Assembly: GCF_030317035.1 (NCBI RefSeq)
Contig: NZ_JASZYK010000005.1
Location: 310,001 to 374,000, forward strand
Reading direction: 5' to 3'
Source: Variovorax sp. J22G73
GTDB taxonomy: Bacteria; Pseudomonadota; Gammaproteobacteria; Burkholderiales; Burkholderiaceae_C
DNA length: 64,000 bases
In this document: positions 17,381 to 25,950 of the stretch, in pieces
Layout of the letters: each line of letters starts with the position of its first letter
Position numbering within the stretch: position 1 is the first letter of the stretch
Notes under the pieces: generated by a model
What the model saw: only the letters and a program-made list of their open reading frames with translations
What the model was told of the DNA's origin: nothing
Databases searched by the model: none
Position numbers and translations under genes: made by a program

Positions 17381-18712
17381 ATGAAATCGCAGAATTCGCG
17401 CCAGATCAAGCTCGCCGCCTATGTCATGGCAGGGCCTGTTTCAGGCCATCACGGCGGCTGGCGTTATCCCAGCGCCCGCACGGACATTCTTTCGCTGGAC
17501 TATTACCAGGAAATCGGCCGCCAGCTGGAAGCCGGCCTGTTCGACATGCTGTTCATCCCGGACATCCTGGCAGTGCCCCACAAGTTCAGAAACAGCGCCG
17601 CCAGCCAGCTGATTCATGGCGCGCTGGGTGCCCTGCGGCTCGACCCGGTGGTCGTGCTCACCGCGGTGGCCACGGCAACCAAGCGGCTGGGCCTGGCCAG
17701 CACCATTTCGACCTCCTACATCGAGCCCTTCCAGCTGGCGCGTTCGCTGGCAACGCTGGACCACCTGAGCGCGGGGCGCGCCGCATGGAACATCGTGACC
17801 TCGTTCCAGCCGGCCGAAGCCGCCAACTTCGGCAAGACCGGCCTGCCCGACAAGAACCAGCGCTACGACCGCGCCGACGAGTTCCTCGAGGTGGCGTGCA
17901 AGCTCTGGGAGAGCTGGCAGCAAGACGCCGTGGTGCTCGACAAGGCGACCCCCATGTTCGCGGACCCGGCCAAGGTGCGGCCCATTTCGCACAAGGGCGA
18001 GTGGTTCGATGTCGAAGGCCCGCTCAACGTCAGCAGGCCGCCGCAGGGGCGGCCCGTGTTCATCCAGGCGGGCGCGTCGGACCGCGGCAAGGACTTTGCG
18101 GCGAAGTGGGCGGAGGTGATCTTCGTCACCCACTCGTCGATCACCTCGGCGCAAGCCTTCTATCGCGACATTAAAGAGCGGGTGGCACGGCACGGGCGCA
18201 ACCCCGACGACGTTCATGTGCTGCTGGGCGTGGTGCCGGTCGTCGGCGAAACGCATGACATCGCGCAGCAGAAGCAGGCGCTTCTCGACCGCCTGACCAG
18301 CCCCGAGGCGGGCCTGTCGACGCTGTCGTACCACCTGGACATCGATCTCTCGGAGTTCCCGCTCGACGAGGTCTTGCCCGCCATTGCGCCGCCCGGCGTG
18401 CAAGGCCACTACAAGGAAGTTGCCGAGCTGAGCCAGAAGCAGGGCCTGTCGCTGACGGAGATCGGCATGCGCTATGCCATCGGCCCGCTGCGCGACTTCA
18501 ACGGCACCGGCGCGGAGGTCGCGCACACGCTCAAGCATTGGTTCGACGAGCGCGCGTGCGACGGCTTCATGGTGCAGATGCCCTACCTGCCGGGCGGCAT
18601 CGAGGACTTCACGCGGCTCGTGGTGCCCGAGCTGCAGACGCTCGGCGTGTTCCGCTCCGAGTACGAGGGCCCCACCCTTCGAGACCAACTCGGCCTTGCC
18701 CTGCCGAACTGA
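17381..18712 (+). CDS. LLM-class flavin-dependent monooxygenase, NtaA/SnaA/DszA family
   Basis: A 443-residue FMNH2-dependent monooxygenase. It opens with IKLAAYVMAGPVSGHHGGWR, typical of the NtaA/SnaA/DszA/EmoA group, followed by the LDYYQEIGRQLEAGLFDMLF beta-alpha start of the TIM barrel, SAGRAAWNIVTSF, NFG and RYDRADEFLEV, all family hallmarks. Relatives oxidise nitrilotriacetate, EDTA, dibenzothiophene sulfone or alkyl sulfones, needing a separate flavin reductase, which is not in the window. ATG 17381 is chosen because the family starts there; the frame opens earlier at 17321. With an Ssu/Tau-type transporter and a CysB-like regulator nearby, an organosulfur substrate is favoured, but an aminopolycarboxylate is not excluded. 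Confidence 0.85.
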   Translation: MKSQNSRQIKLAAYVMAGPVSGHHGGWRYPSARTDILSLDYYQEIGRQLEAGLFDMLFIPDILAVPHKFRNSAASQLIHGALGALRLDPVVVLTAVATATKRLGLASTISTSYIEPFQLARSLATLDHLSAGRAAWNIVTSFQPAEAANFGKTGLPDKNQRYDRADEFLEVACKLWESWQQDAVVLDKATPMFADPAKVRPISHKGEWFDVEGPLNVSRPPQGRPVFIQAGASDRGKDFAAKWAEVIFVTHSSITSAQAFYRDIKERVARHGRNPDDVHVLLGVVPVVGETHDIAQQKQALLDRLTSPEAGLSTLSYHLDIDLSEFPLDEVLPAIAPPGVQGHYKEVAELSQKQGLSLTEIGMRYAIGPLRDFNGTGAEVAHTLKHWFDERACDGFMVQMPYLPGGIEDFTRLVVPELQTLGVFRSEYEGPTLRDQLGLALPN

Positions 18713-18753
18713 ATCCGGCCGCGCCGAATGTTCCCCATCCAACGCCATTGACC

Positions 18754-19848
18754 ATGAACGCCTCCTTCCTTTCGACCCTTTCGACAGAACGCACCGCCGA
18801 CGTCACCGCCACCACCACCGCCACATCCCGCCGCCGCTTCCTCCAGGCGTCCGCCATCCTGGGCGGCGCGGTGGCCATGCCGTCCATCGTGAAAGCGGCA
18901 TCCGTGCCGGTCATCCGCTATGCGTCAGCCGGCGTGGTCGGCCCCGGCGAGATCGAGACGGTGATCTTCAGCGAGTACTTCAAGGCCAACGTGCTCAAGC
19001 GCTACGGCAAGGAGTACACGCTCGAGGCGACCACCGCCAAGGGAACGCCGGGCGTGGCCACGCTGCTGGCCGCCGACCAGGCGGACATCGGCACGCTGGC
19101 CTTCACCACGCTGGCCACGCTGGTCCAGACCGGCGGCGTGGCCGGTGGCGTGAGCGCCATCGCGGCCATTCACCAGGACGGCGTGAAGGGCTATGCCTCG
19201 AACCCCTTCGTCGTGCTGGAAGACAGCCCCATCAAGACGGTGGCCGACTTCAAGGGCAAGACGGTGGCCGTCAACGCCTTCAACGGCAGCGTCGACATCA
19301 TCCTGCGGCTGGCGCTGGAAAAGGCGGGCCTCGATCCGAAGCGCGACGTGCGGGTGGTTGAAATGCCCTTCGGCAACATCGGCCCGGCGCTGCGGCAAAA
19401 GCGCATCGACGTCGGCGTGCTCGCCATGCCTTTCCAGGTGCAGGAAAAGAAGAAGGGCGGCATCCGCTTCGTCTTCGACGCGGTGGGCGTGGTGCCGCCC
19501 TACCCCGTGCTCTTCCAGGCGGCGCGCAACCAGTTCCTCAAGACGCAGGGCCCGGCCGTGAAGGCGTGGCTGGCGGACTTTGTCGAGGCGCGCGCGTGGA
19601 TCTACGACCCCGCGAACCGCAAGACCGTCGTCAAGGTCACGGCGGAGCTCATCAAGAGCCCGGAGGCCGAGCTCGACGAGTACTTCCTGAAGCCGGCGGA
19701 CTTCTACCGCGACGTCAACGCATGCATCTCTGTCAGCGACGTGCAGGCCCCGGTCGACGCGATGCACAAGCTCGGGCTGTTGCCCAACGCGGTGTCGCTC
19801 GCCAAGAGCGTGGACCCCTCGTTCCTGCCCGCGGCATGCAAGCTTTGA
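18754..19848 (+). CDS. ABC transporter substrate-binding protein (SsuA/TauA/NrtA type), Tat signal
   Basis: A 364-residue periplasmic binding protein of the NMT1/SsuA family. The N-terminus carries a twin-arginine-type signal (SRRRFLQASAILGGAVAMP) preceded by a Thr-rich stretch. The mature part shows GTPGVATLLAADQADIGTLAF, DSPIKTVADFKGKTVAVNAF and AFNGSVDIILRLALEKAGLD, the usual two-lobed pattern. It follows the monooxygenase gene by 41 bases and overlaps the ATPase gene by 13 bases. The ligand is probably a sulfonate, sulfone or related organic acid, judged from context only. Confidence 0.85.
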   Translation: MNASFLSTLSTERTADVTATTTATSRRRFLQASAILGGAVAMPSIVKAASVPVIRYASAGVVGPGEIETVIFSEYFKANVLKRYGKEYTLEATTAKGTPGVATLLAADQADIGTLAFTTLATLVQTGGVAGGVSAIAAIHQDGVKGYASNPFVVLEDSPIKTVADFKGKTVAVNAFNGSVDIILRLALEKAGLDPKRDVRVVEMPFGNIGPALRQKRIDVGVLAMPFQVQEKKKGGIRFVFDAVGVVPPYPVLFQAARNQFLKTQGPAVKAWLADFVEARAWIYDPANRKTVVKVTAELIKSPEAELDEYFLKPADFYRDVNACISVSDVQAPVDAMHKLGLLPNAVSLAKSVDPSFLPAACKL

Positions 19849-20654
19849 CGGCGTCGCAGGACGCGGGCATCTTCCTGGGCGAGGTCAGCAAGACCTTCGG
19901 CAACGGCAGCCAGAACGTGCTCGCGCTGCACAAGGCCACGCTGGAGGTCAGGCGGGGCAGGTTCGCGAGCCTGGTCGGGCCGTCCGGCTGCGGCAAGAGC
20001 ACGCTGCTCTACATCCTCGGCGGGTTCGAGTCGGCCAGCTCGGGCGTGGTGCAGGCGCTGGGCAAGCCGGTGACCGGCCCCGGCATCGACCGCGGCGTGG
20101 TCTTCCAGGAGTACGCGCTATTCCCCTGGCTCACCGTGGCGCAGAACATCGCGTACGGCATCAAGTCCAAGGGCGCGTCCAGGGACGAGGTGAGCGACAC
20201 CGTTCAGCGCTACCTCAAGCTCATGCACCTCGAGGGCTTCGGCGCGCGGTATCCCCGCGAGCTATCCGGCGGCATGCGCCAGCGCGTTGCACTGGCACGC
20301 ACCTTCGCGTACCAGCCCGACATCCTGCTGCTGGACGAACCCTTCGGCGCGCTCGACTCGCAGACGCGCGAACTCATGCAGGACGAGCTGCTTCGCATGT
20401 GGCAGTCATCGGGCATGACGGTGCTGATGGTCACGCACGACCTGCACGAAGCCGCGTACCTGTCCGACGACATCTACGTGATGTCCAAGCGCCCGGGCCA
20501 GGTCGTGGCGCACTACGCGAGCACCATCGACCACACGCTCGAGCGCGAGCAGATCATGCTGTCGCCCGAGTTCACCGAGCTGCACAACCGCGTCTGGCTG
20601 TCGGTGCGCGAACAGGTGAAGGCTTCGCTTTCCACGTCGGGGGCACAGGCTTGA
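19836..20654 (+). CDS. ABC transporter ATP-binding protein (SsuB/TauB type)
   Basis: A 272-residue ATPase. Walker A is GPSGCGKST (48-56), the Q-loop VVFQEYALFPWLTV, the signature LSGGMRQRVALART, Walker B ILLLDEPFGALD, and the H-loop MVTHDLHEA. The PFGALD wording and overall length match nitrate/sulfonate/taurine importers. ATG 19836 overlaps the binding-protein gene by 13 bases, and the stop overlaps the next permease start, so the transporter genes are translationally coupled. Confidence 0.9.
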   Translation: MQALTASQDAGIFLGEVSKTFGNGSQNVLALHKATLEVRRGRFASLVGPSGCGKSTLLYILGGFESASSGVVQALGKPVTGPGIDRGVVFQEYALFPWLTVAQNIAYGIKSKGASRDEVSDTVQRYLKLMHLEGFGARYPRELSGGMRQRVALARTFAYQPDILLLDEPFGALDSQTRELMQDELLRMWQSSGMTVLMVTHDLHEAAYLSDDIYVMSKRPGQVVAHYASTIDHTLEREQIMLSPEFTELHNRVWLSVREQVKASLSTSGAQA

Positions 20655-21523
20655 GCAGCGCTGATGCCTCGTTGCCGCCCTCCTCGTCGCCACTCTCGCA
20701 GGTGACCGCGTCGACGTTGTCACCGTCCTCCTCATCTTCGACGTCTTCGACGTCTTCAATCTGGAAGCGACGAGCCTGCGGCCTGCTCACGCTCGCCGCG
20801 TTGCTCACGCTGTGGCAATGCGCGACCCGATGGGGCTGGGTCGATCCGGCGTTCCTGCCATCGCTCGCGGCCGTGGCCAAGGCTTTCGCGGACCTGCTGA
20901 AGGGCGGCGAACTGGCCGCCAACCTCGGCGCCACGCTGCGTTCGGGTGCGGTGGGCCTGGGCGTGGGCCTTGTCGTCGGCGTGCCGCTCGGCCTCTGGAT
21001 GGCCACGAGCCGCGGGGCCGAAGGCTTTTTCAACCCGCTGCTCAAGGCGACCTACGCGCTGCCCAAGACCACGCTCATTCCGTTGCTGGTGCTGTGGTTC
21101 GGCGTCGGCACCGCGACCAACGTGGTGATCGTCGCGGTGACCTCGCTGCTGCCCATCGTGCTCTACACCTACCGCGGGGCGTGCGATGTGCCCAGGGTGT
21201 TGCGGTGGAGCGCGCAATCGATGGGCGCTTCGAAGCTGGCCGTTCTGGTGCGCGTGCTGCTGCCCGCGACGGTGCCTGCGATCTTGATCGGCCTGCGCAT
21301 CGCGCTGGGGTTCGCCTTCCTGGTGGTGATCGCGTGCGAAATGATCGTGTCCAACCAGGGCATCGGCAAGCTCATCTTCCAGTACGGCGATTCGGGCAAC
21401 TACGACTACATGTTCGCGTCGCTGGTCGTCGTGGTGGCCGTGGCCTACCTCAGCGACCTTGCGCTGGTGAGCTTTTCGCGTCGCGCGCTGCGCTGGCAGG
21501 AGGTGTCGGATGGGCAGGACTGA
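20651..21523 (+). CDS. ABC transporter permease 1 (SsuC/TauC type)
   Basis: A 290-residue BPD-type inner-membrane permease with about six TM helices. An unusual Ser/Thr-rich N-terminal tail of about 40 residues (PLSQVTASTLSPSSSSSTSS) is coded by TCC/TCG/TCT-rich DNA. The coupling loop is MGASKLAVLVRVLLPATVPAILIGL, the EAA motif. I place the start at TTG 20651 because its TTGA overlaps the ATPase stop; no ATG lies near the expected N-terminus. It overlaps permease 2 by 14 bases. Two different permeases imply a heterodimeric channel. Confidence 0.8.
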   Translation: MSSADASLPPSSSPLSQVTASTLSPSSSSSTSSTSSIWKRRACGLLTLAALLTLWQCATRWGWVDPAFLPSLAAVAKAFADLLKGGELAANLGATLRSGAVGLGVGLVVGVPLGLWMATSRGAEGFFNPLLKATYALPKTTLIPLLVLWFGVGTATNVVIVAVTSLLPIVLYTYRGACDVPRVLRWSAQSMGASKLAVLVRVLLPATVPAILIGLRIALGFAFLVVIACEMIVSNQGIGKLIFQYGDSGNYDYMFASLVVVVAVAYLSDLALVSFSRRALRWQEVSDGQD

Positions 21524-22307
21524 GCACACCGCTCGCCACACAGTCCGGCAGACGGCGCAACATGCCGTGGGCCTGGGGCGCGCCGCATGGCTCGCCGTCT
21601 ATCCCTTGGTCCTGCTGGCGCTGGCCTGGGAATTCGTGGCCCGGGCGGGCTGGGTCCGTCCGCTGTTCCTGCCCACGTTCAGCGATGTGCTCCAGGCGCT
21701 GGGCGCGGGCCTGGCGGGCGGCGACCTGCTGCCCGCGCTGTGGGCCAGCCTGTACCGCGCCGTGCTCGGCATCGGCATCGCGTTGGCGGTCGGCGTGCCC
21801 CTGGGCTACCTGCTGGCGCGCTTCAAGTGGCTGCGCTGGGCCTTCGAACCCATCACCGCGCTCGGTTTTCCGATGCCGAAGATCGCGCTGATTCCCGTGG
21901 TCACGCTGTGGTTCGGCATCGAGGACGCGTCCAAGATCGTGCTGGTCGTGGTGACCTGCGTGTTTCCCTTTCTTCTTTCGGCCAAGGCCGCCGCCGAACA
22001 GATTCCGACCAAGATGCTGTGGGCGGCCCGCTCGATGGGCACGTCGCCGCTCGCGCTGATCGTGCGCGTGGTGTTGCCTGCGACGCTGCCTTCCATCCTC
22101 ACCGGGCTGCGCATCGCGTTCCCCATCGGCCTCATCACCGTGTTCACGGCGGAAATGGTCACGGGCGGCGGGCTGGGCGAGGTCATCGTGCTCGCGCAGC
22201 GGTACTTCGAAACGTCGAAGGTCTATGCCTGCGTGCTGCTGACCATGGCCGTCGGCTACGCGGCGGATTCGCTCATCGCCAACGCGCAGCACCGCTGGAG
22301 CCGCTAG
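21510..22307 (+). CDS. ABC transporter permease 2 (SsuC/TauC type)
   Basis: A 265-residue permease with about six TM helices and the EAA loop MGTSPLALIVRVVLPATLPS. AGGAGG lies 7 bases upstream of ATG 21510, inside the end of the permease 1 gene. It is homologous to permease 1 (shared LWFGI and GLRIA segments), so the pair probably forms a heterodimer with the ATPase. Its stop TAG is followed at once by ATG of the Ldh2-OsmC gene. Confidence 0.88.
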   Translation: MGRTEHTARHTVRQTAQHAVGLGRAAWLAVYPLVLLALAWEFVARAGWVRPLFLPTFSDVLQALGAGLAGGDLLPALWASLYRAVLGIGIALAVGVPLGYLLARFKWLRWAFEPITALGFPMPKIALIPVVTLWFGIEDASKIVLVVVTCVFPFLLSAKAAAEQIPTKMLWAARSMGTSPLALIVRVVLPATLPSILTGLRIAFPIGLITVFTAEMVTGGGLGEVIVLAQRYFETSKVYACVLLTMAVGYAADSLIANAQHRWSR

Positions 22308-23858
22308 ATGCCGAGCCCCCACACCACCGCTGCGCGCTGGGCCCTTGCGGACCTGGAGCGCTGGCTCACGGCGCTGCTCGTGCAGGCCGCGCTTCCCACG
22401 GAAGCGGCCCGCCGGGGCGCACGGCAGTTGCTGCTGGCGGACGCCTTCGGCATCTACACGCACGGGCTCGCGCGCTGGCCCACCTACTGGGACCAGTTGC
22501 GTCGCAAGGTGCTCCATGCCGACGCGACGGTCCATGGCCGCTGGCAGGCCGGCGTGTTCCACATCGAGACGAACCGGGGCTTCGGCCCCTGGGCTGGGGA
22601 ACAGGCGCTGATGCTCGCGCAAGGCCAGCTGAATGCGCAACACCGGTTCGTGCCCTTCCTGATCCACGATGCGGGTCACCTGGGTGCGCTCGCCACCCAC
22701 GTCTATCGCGCGGCGCAAGCGGGAAGCGTGGCCCTGCTCATGCAGTCGACGCAACCCGTGATGGCCGGCATCGGCGCGAGCGGGCCGGCCATCGGCAACA
22801 ACCCGATCGCATTCGCCGCGCCCCGGCCGGGCGCCGCGCCGCTGCTGATCGACTTCGCAGCCAGCCAGGTCGCGTTCAGCCATGTGCTCGACGCGCACCG
22901 CGAAGGCCGGCCGATTCCCGACCACTGGGCCATCGATTCATCAGGCCGACCGACGACCGACGCGGCGGCCGCGCTGCAGGGTGCCATGCAGCCGATGGCG
23001 GGCCACAAAGGGCTGGCGCTGGCCATGATCGTGCAGGTGCTGGCGGACGTATTGACCAACGCGAGCCCCGACCTGGCGGAGCCGTCTGCCGCACCCGGAT
23101 GCGGCGCCTTCGGCTTCGTCGCCAGCCCCGACATCGCGGGGCCGGAGGCCTACGCCCGCAAGATGCAGGAATGGGTCGACATCTACCAGCAGGCCGGTGG
23201 CGCCGCGGCCCGCGTGCCCGGCGACCGCGCGATCCGCAGCCTTGCGCAGGCGCTCGATGAAGGGGTTTCCATCGCCCCCGCCTTGGTCGCCGCGTTGACG
23301 CGCATTGGCGACCTTGCCGGCCTACCTCTTCCAGGCCCTGTGCAGCAACCGCTGCACGCCGAACAACACCCGATCACACCCACCCACTCGAAGACAACGA
23401 TGTCCGCCACCCCAGTCACCCTTCACGATGTCCCTCACGACGTCGTCCACGACGCCCATGTCGTCGTGGCATCCAGCGATACCCACGGACGGTTCACCGC
23501 CAGCAATGCCCGCTTCAGCTTCGTCACCGATGCGAAGGCGTCCAACGGCGGGCCGGGTGTCGCCGTCAACGCCGCTGAATTGCTGCTGAGCTCGCTGGGG
23601 TCCTGCGGCCTGGCCCTTGTCTACAAGCGGGCCGAGGAAACGGGCGCCGCGGTTCGGCTTGCCAAGGTGAAGACGTCGTTGAAGCGCTCCGACGACGATG
23701 GCACGCGGTACGACTTCATCAAGCTGGTTTTTCAGATCGAGGGCGTCGCGCGCGATGTTGCGCAAGACCTCGTCGACCACTTCACGTCGAGCTGCCCGAT
23801 CTTCAACACGCTGCTTCGAGGCGGTTCGAACATCACGGTACGCCTCGAAGATTCGTGA
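22308..23858 (+). CDS. Fused Ldh2-family dehydrogenase and OsmC-family protein
   Basis: One uninterrupted 516-codon frame with two domains. Residues 1-345 are an Ldh2/malate-sulfolactate dehydrogenase-type NAD(P) oxidoreductase: catalytic His in IHDAGHLGALATH, NNPIAFAAP and MAGHKGLALAMIVQVLADVL. After a Pro/His-rich linker, residues 365-516 are an OsmC/Ohr domain (GPGVAVNAAELLLSSLGSCGLALV, with Cys in the usual first position, and FTSSCPIFNTL with the second). Each domain has its normal full length. An internal ATG at 23401 could start a free OsmC protein, though only a weak GAAGA precedes it. Ldh2 enzymes include sulfolactate dehydrogenase, consistent with the sulfur context. Confidence 0.75.
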   Translation: MPSPHTTAARWALADLERWLTALLVQAALPTEAARRGARQLLLADAFGIYTHGLARWPTYWDQLRRKVLHADATVHGRWQAGVFHIETNRGFGPWAGEQALMLAQGQLNAQHRFVPFLIHDAGHLGALATHVYRAAQAGSVALLMQSTQPVMAGIGASGPAIGNNPIAFAAPRPGAAPLLIDFAASQVAFSHVLDAHREGRPIPDHWAIDSSGRPTTDAAAALQGAMQPMAGHKGLALAMIVQVLADVLTNASPDLAEPSAAPGCGAFGFVASPDIAGPEAYARKMQEWVDIYQQAGGAAARVPGDRAIRSLAQALDEGVSIAPALVAALTRIGDLAGLPLPGPVQQPLHAEQHPITPTHSKTTMSATPVTLHDVPHDVVHDAHVVVASSDTHGRFTASNARFSFVTDAKASNGGPGVAVNAAELLLSSLGSCGLALVYKRAEETGAAVRLAKVKTSLKRSDDDGTRYDFIKLVFQIEGVARDVAQDLVDHFTSSCPIFNTLLRGGSNITVRLEDS

Positions 23859-23897
23859 TGCTGGCGCTGCTGGCGTCAGGTTGCCGGTCACGCAAAC

Positions 23898-24812
23898 TCA
23901 AGGGCTCTTCGGCAGCCTGATCGTCTTCGCCGCCAGCACCATGTCGATGAAGGCCTGCATGTACGCCCGCAGGTACTTCCCGCTGCGGATGCTGATCTGC
24001 GCCGACGAGTCCGGGAACAGGCCCTTGGTGTTCCGCGTGACGAGCGCGGAATCGGTTTCGCGCTCGATGGCCATCTCCTGGAGCACGGCAATGCCCAGGC
24101 CGGCCGCGACGTACGCCTTGATCACATTGGCATCCGTCGCGCGGACGACGATGCGCGGCGCGAGCCCATGACGCCGGAACTCTTCCTGCACCACCCAGCC
24201 CGAGTTGTACGACTCGTCGTAGGCGATCAGCGGGTACTCGGCGATTCGCTCCAGCGTCAGCCGCCTTGCGGACGCCAGCGGATGGCCCTTGGGGACCACC
24301 AGGCAACGCGAGATCGCGTAGGCCTCGAAGGCCTCGATGCCGTCGGGAATCGAACGCGGCAAGGTCGATATGCCGAAGTCGACCGCCCCTTCGCTCACCC
24401 ACCGGATGATCTCTGCGGGGGCGCCTTGCACGAGTTCGAAATCGACCTCCGGGTACTCCGCATTGAAGCGCTGCACGATGGGCAGCAAGGCATAGCGCGC
24501 ATGAATCAGCGTGGTGCCCACGCGCAGGCTGCCTGAACGCTCCGATCGGTACGACCGAGACAGCGTCGAGATGGCGTGCACGTCGTTGAGCGCCCGGCGC
24601 GCGAGCGACACCGCCTCCTGGCCCGCATCGGTCAGTGCCACCAGGCGGTTGCCCCTACGAACGAACATTTCAACGCCGACATCCACTTCGAGCGTTCGCA
24701 CCAGCTTGCTCACCGCGGGCTGCGTGGTGTGGATGGCCGCCGCGGCCCTGGACACGCTCAGCGAGTTGTCCACGACCGCCAACACGGCCCGCAATTGCGC
24801 CAGCGAAATCAT
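23898..24812 (-). CDS. LysR-family regulator, CysB/Cbl-like
   Basis: A 304-residue LysR protein. The N-terminal winged HTH has SVSRAAAAIHTTQPAVSKLVRTLE. The effector domain follows the CysB pattern closely: GTTLIHARYALLPIVQRF, VSEGAVDFGIST, YPLIAYDESY, ATDANVIKAYVAAGLGIAVL and LRAYMQAFIDM. CysB and Cbl activate sulfur-acquisition genes when sulfate is scarce, using O-acetylserine or APS as signals. It converges with the Ldh2-OsmC gene (39 bases between stops) and is divergent from Bug 3. It may control both flanking operons. Confidence 0.88.
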   Translation of the reverse strand: MISLAQLRAVLAVVDNSLSVSRAAAAIHTTQPAVSKLVRTLEVDVGVEMFVRRGNRLVALTDAGQEAVSLARRALNDVHAISTLSRSYRSERSGSLRVGTTLIHARYALLPIVQRFNAEYPEVDFELVQGAPAEIIRWVSEGAVDFGISTLPRSIPDGIEAFEAYAISRCLVVPKGHPLASARRLTLERIAEYPLIAYDESYNSGWVVQEEFRRHGLAPRIVVRATDANVIKAYVAAGLGIAVLQEMAIERETDSALVTRNTKGLFPDSSAQISIRSGKYLRAYMQAFIDMVLAAKTIRLPKSP

Positions 24813-24919
24813 ATTCTTTGGGTTATGAAACGGACGAAATATGTCATTTTACAGAATGATCTCCGGCGTCAAGAATCCAGCCAGCAGCACCCAGAGACAA
24901 CAGGCACAAGGAGACAGAC

Positions 24920-25903
24920 ATGAATCAGACACGCAGGACCGCACTTGCAAGCGCAGCGGCCATGTTGTTGGCAGCCAGCACCGGCACGGCATGGGCGGCG
25001 GGGTCGTGGCCGGATCACCCGGTCCGGCTGATCGTTCCCTACCCCGTCGGCGGCGGCGGAGACACGGCGGCGCGCCCGCTGGGCATCTACCTGTCGAAGA
25101 AGCTCGGCCAGCAGATCGTGGTGGACAACCGCGGCGGCGCCAACGGCAACATCGGCATGGAGTTGGTGGCGAAATCGCCGGCCGACGGCTACACGCTGGT
25201 ACTTGCCTTGACGTCGCAGTTGGCCGTCAACCAGACGCTCTACAAGCAGCTGAGCTACGACCCCGCCAAGGACTTCGAGCCGATCGCGCTGGTCGCCTCC
25301 GCGCCCTACTTCCTCGCCCTGAACCCGAAGGTGCCCGCGAAGGACTTGAAGGAGTTCATCGCGCTGGCCAAGGCCAATCCAGGCAAATACTCGTTCGGTT
25401 CTTCGGGCAACGGGAGCGGCCCGCACCTGTCGATGGAACTGCTGAAGTCCATGGCCGGGATCGACCTGCTGCACGTGCCGTTCAAGGGCACCGGCCCGGC
25501 CATGCCCGCCCTGCTCGGGGGCGATGTGGATGCGATGTTCGTGAGCTACGGCGTGGGCTCCGGGCAGATCAAGGCCGGCAAGTTGCGCGCCATTGCGGTG
25601 TCGTCGTCGAAGCGCGCGCCGACGCTGCCCGACATTCCGACCATCGCGGAGGCCGGCGTGCCCGGCTACGACTCGGGCGTCTGGTACGCGCTGCTGGCAC
25701 CCAAGGGAACGCCCGCGAGCATCGTCCAGCGCATCAACACCGACATCAACGCGCTGCTGAAAGAGGGCGACCTGAAAAAGGCGTTTCTCAACGACGGCAT
25801 CGTCCCGATCGGCTCGACGCCCGAGGGGCTGGCCACCTACATCAAGTCCGAGTCGACCAAGTGGGCCGACATCGTGCGCCGCTCCGGCGCAACCATCGAT
25901 TGA
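24920..25903 (+). CDS. Bug-family (TTT) periplasmic solute-binding protein 3
   Basis: A 327-residue exported binding protein. The signal peptide is cleaved near AWAAG; mature motifs are VRLIVPYPVGGGGDTAAR and IVVDNRGGANGN, followed by VAKSPADGYTLVL. AAGGAG lies 6 bases before ATG 24920. It is the first gene after the 107-base divergent region shared with the CysB-like regulator and is followed by an enolase-superfamily enzyme and a lyase. No permease genes are present. An acidic ligand processed by the downstream enzymes is the simplest reading. Confidence 0.87.
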   Translation: MNQTRRTALASAAAMLLAASTGTAWAAGSWPDHPVRLIVPYPVGGGGDTAARPLGIYLSKKLGQQIVVDNRGGANGNIGMELVAKSPADGYTLVLALTSQLAVNQTLYKQLSYDPAKDFEPIALVASAPYFLALNPKVPAKDLKEFIALAKANPGKYSFGSSGNGSGPHLSMELLKSMAGIDLLHVPFKGTGPAMPALLGGDVDAMFVSYGVGSGQIKAGKLRAIAVSSSKRAPTLPDIPTIAEAGVPGYDSGVWYALLAPKGTPASIVQRINTDINALLKEGDLKKAFLNDGIVPIGSTPEGLATYIKSESTKWADIVRRSGATID

Positions 25904-25950
25904 TGCGCGCGCATTCCCCCGCCACCCCAAGAACCAACTGAACACTGACC

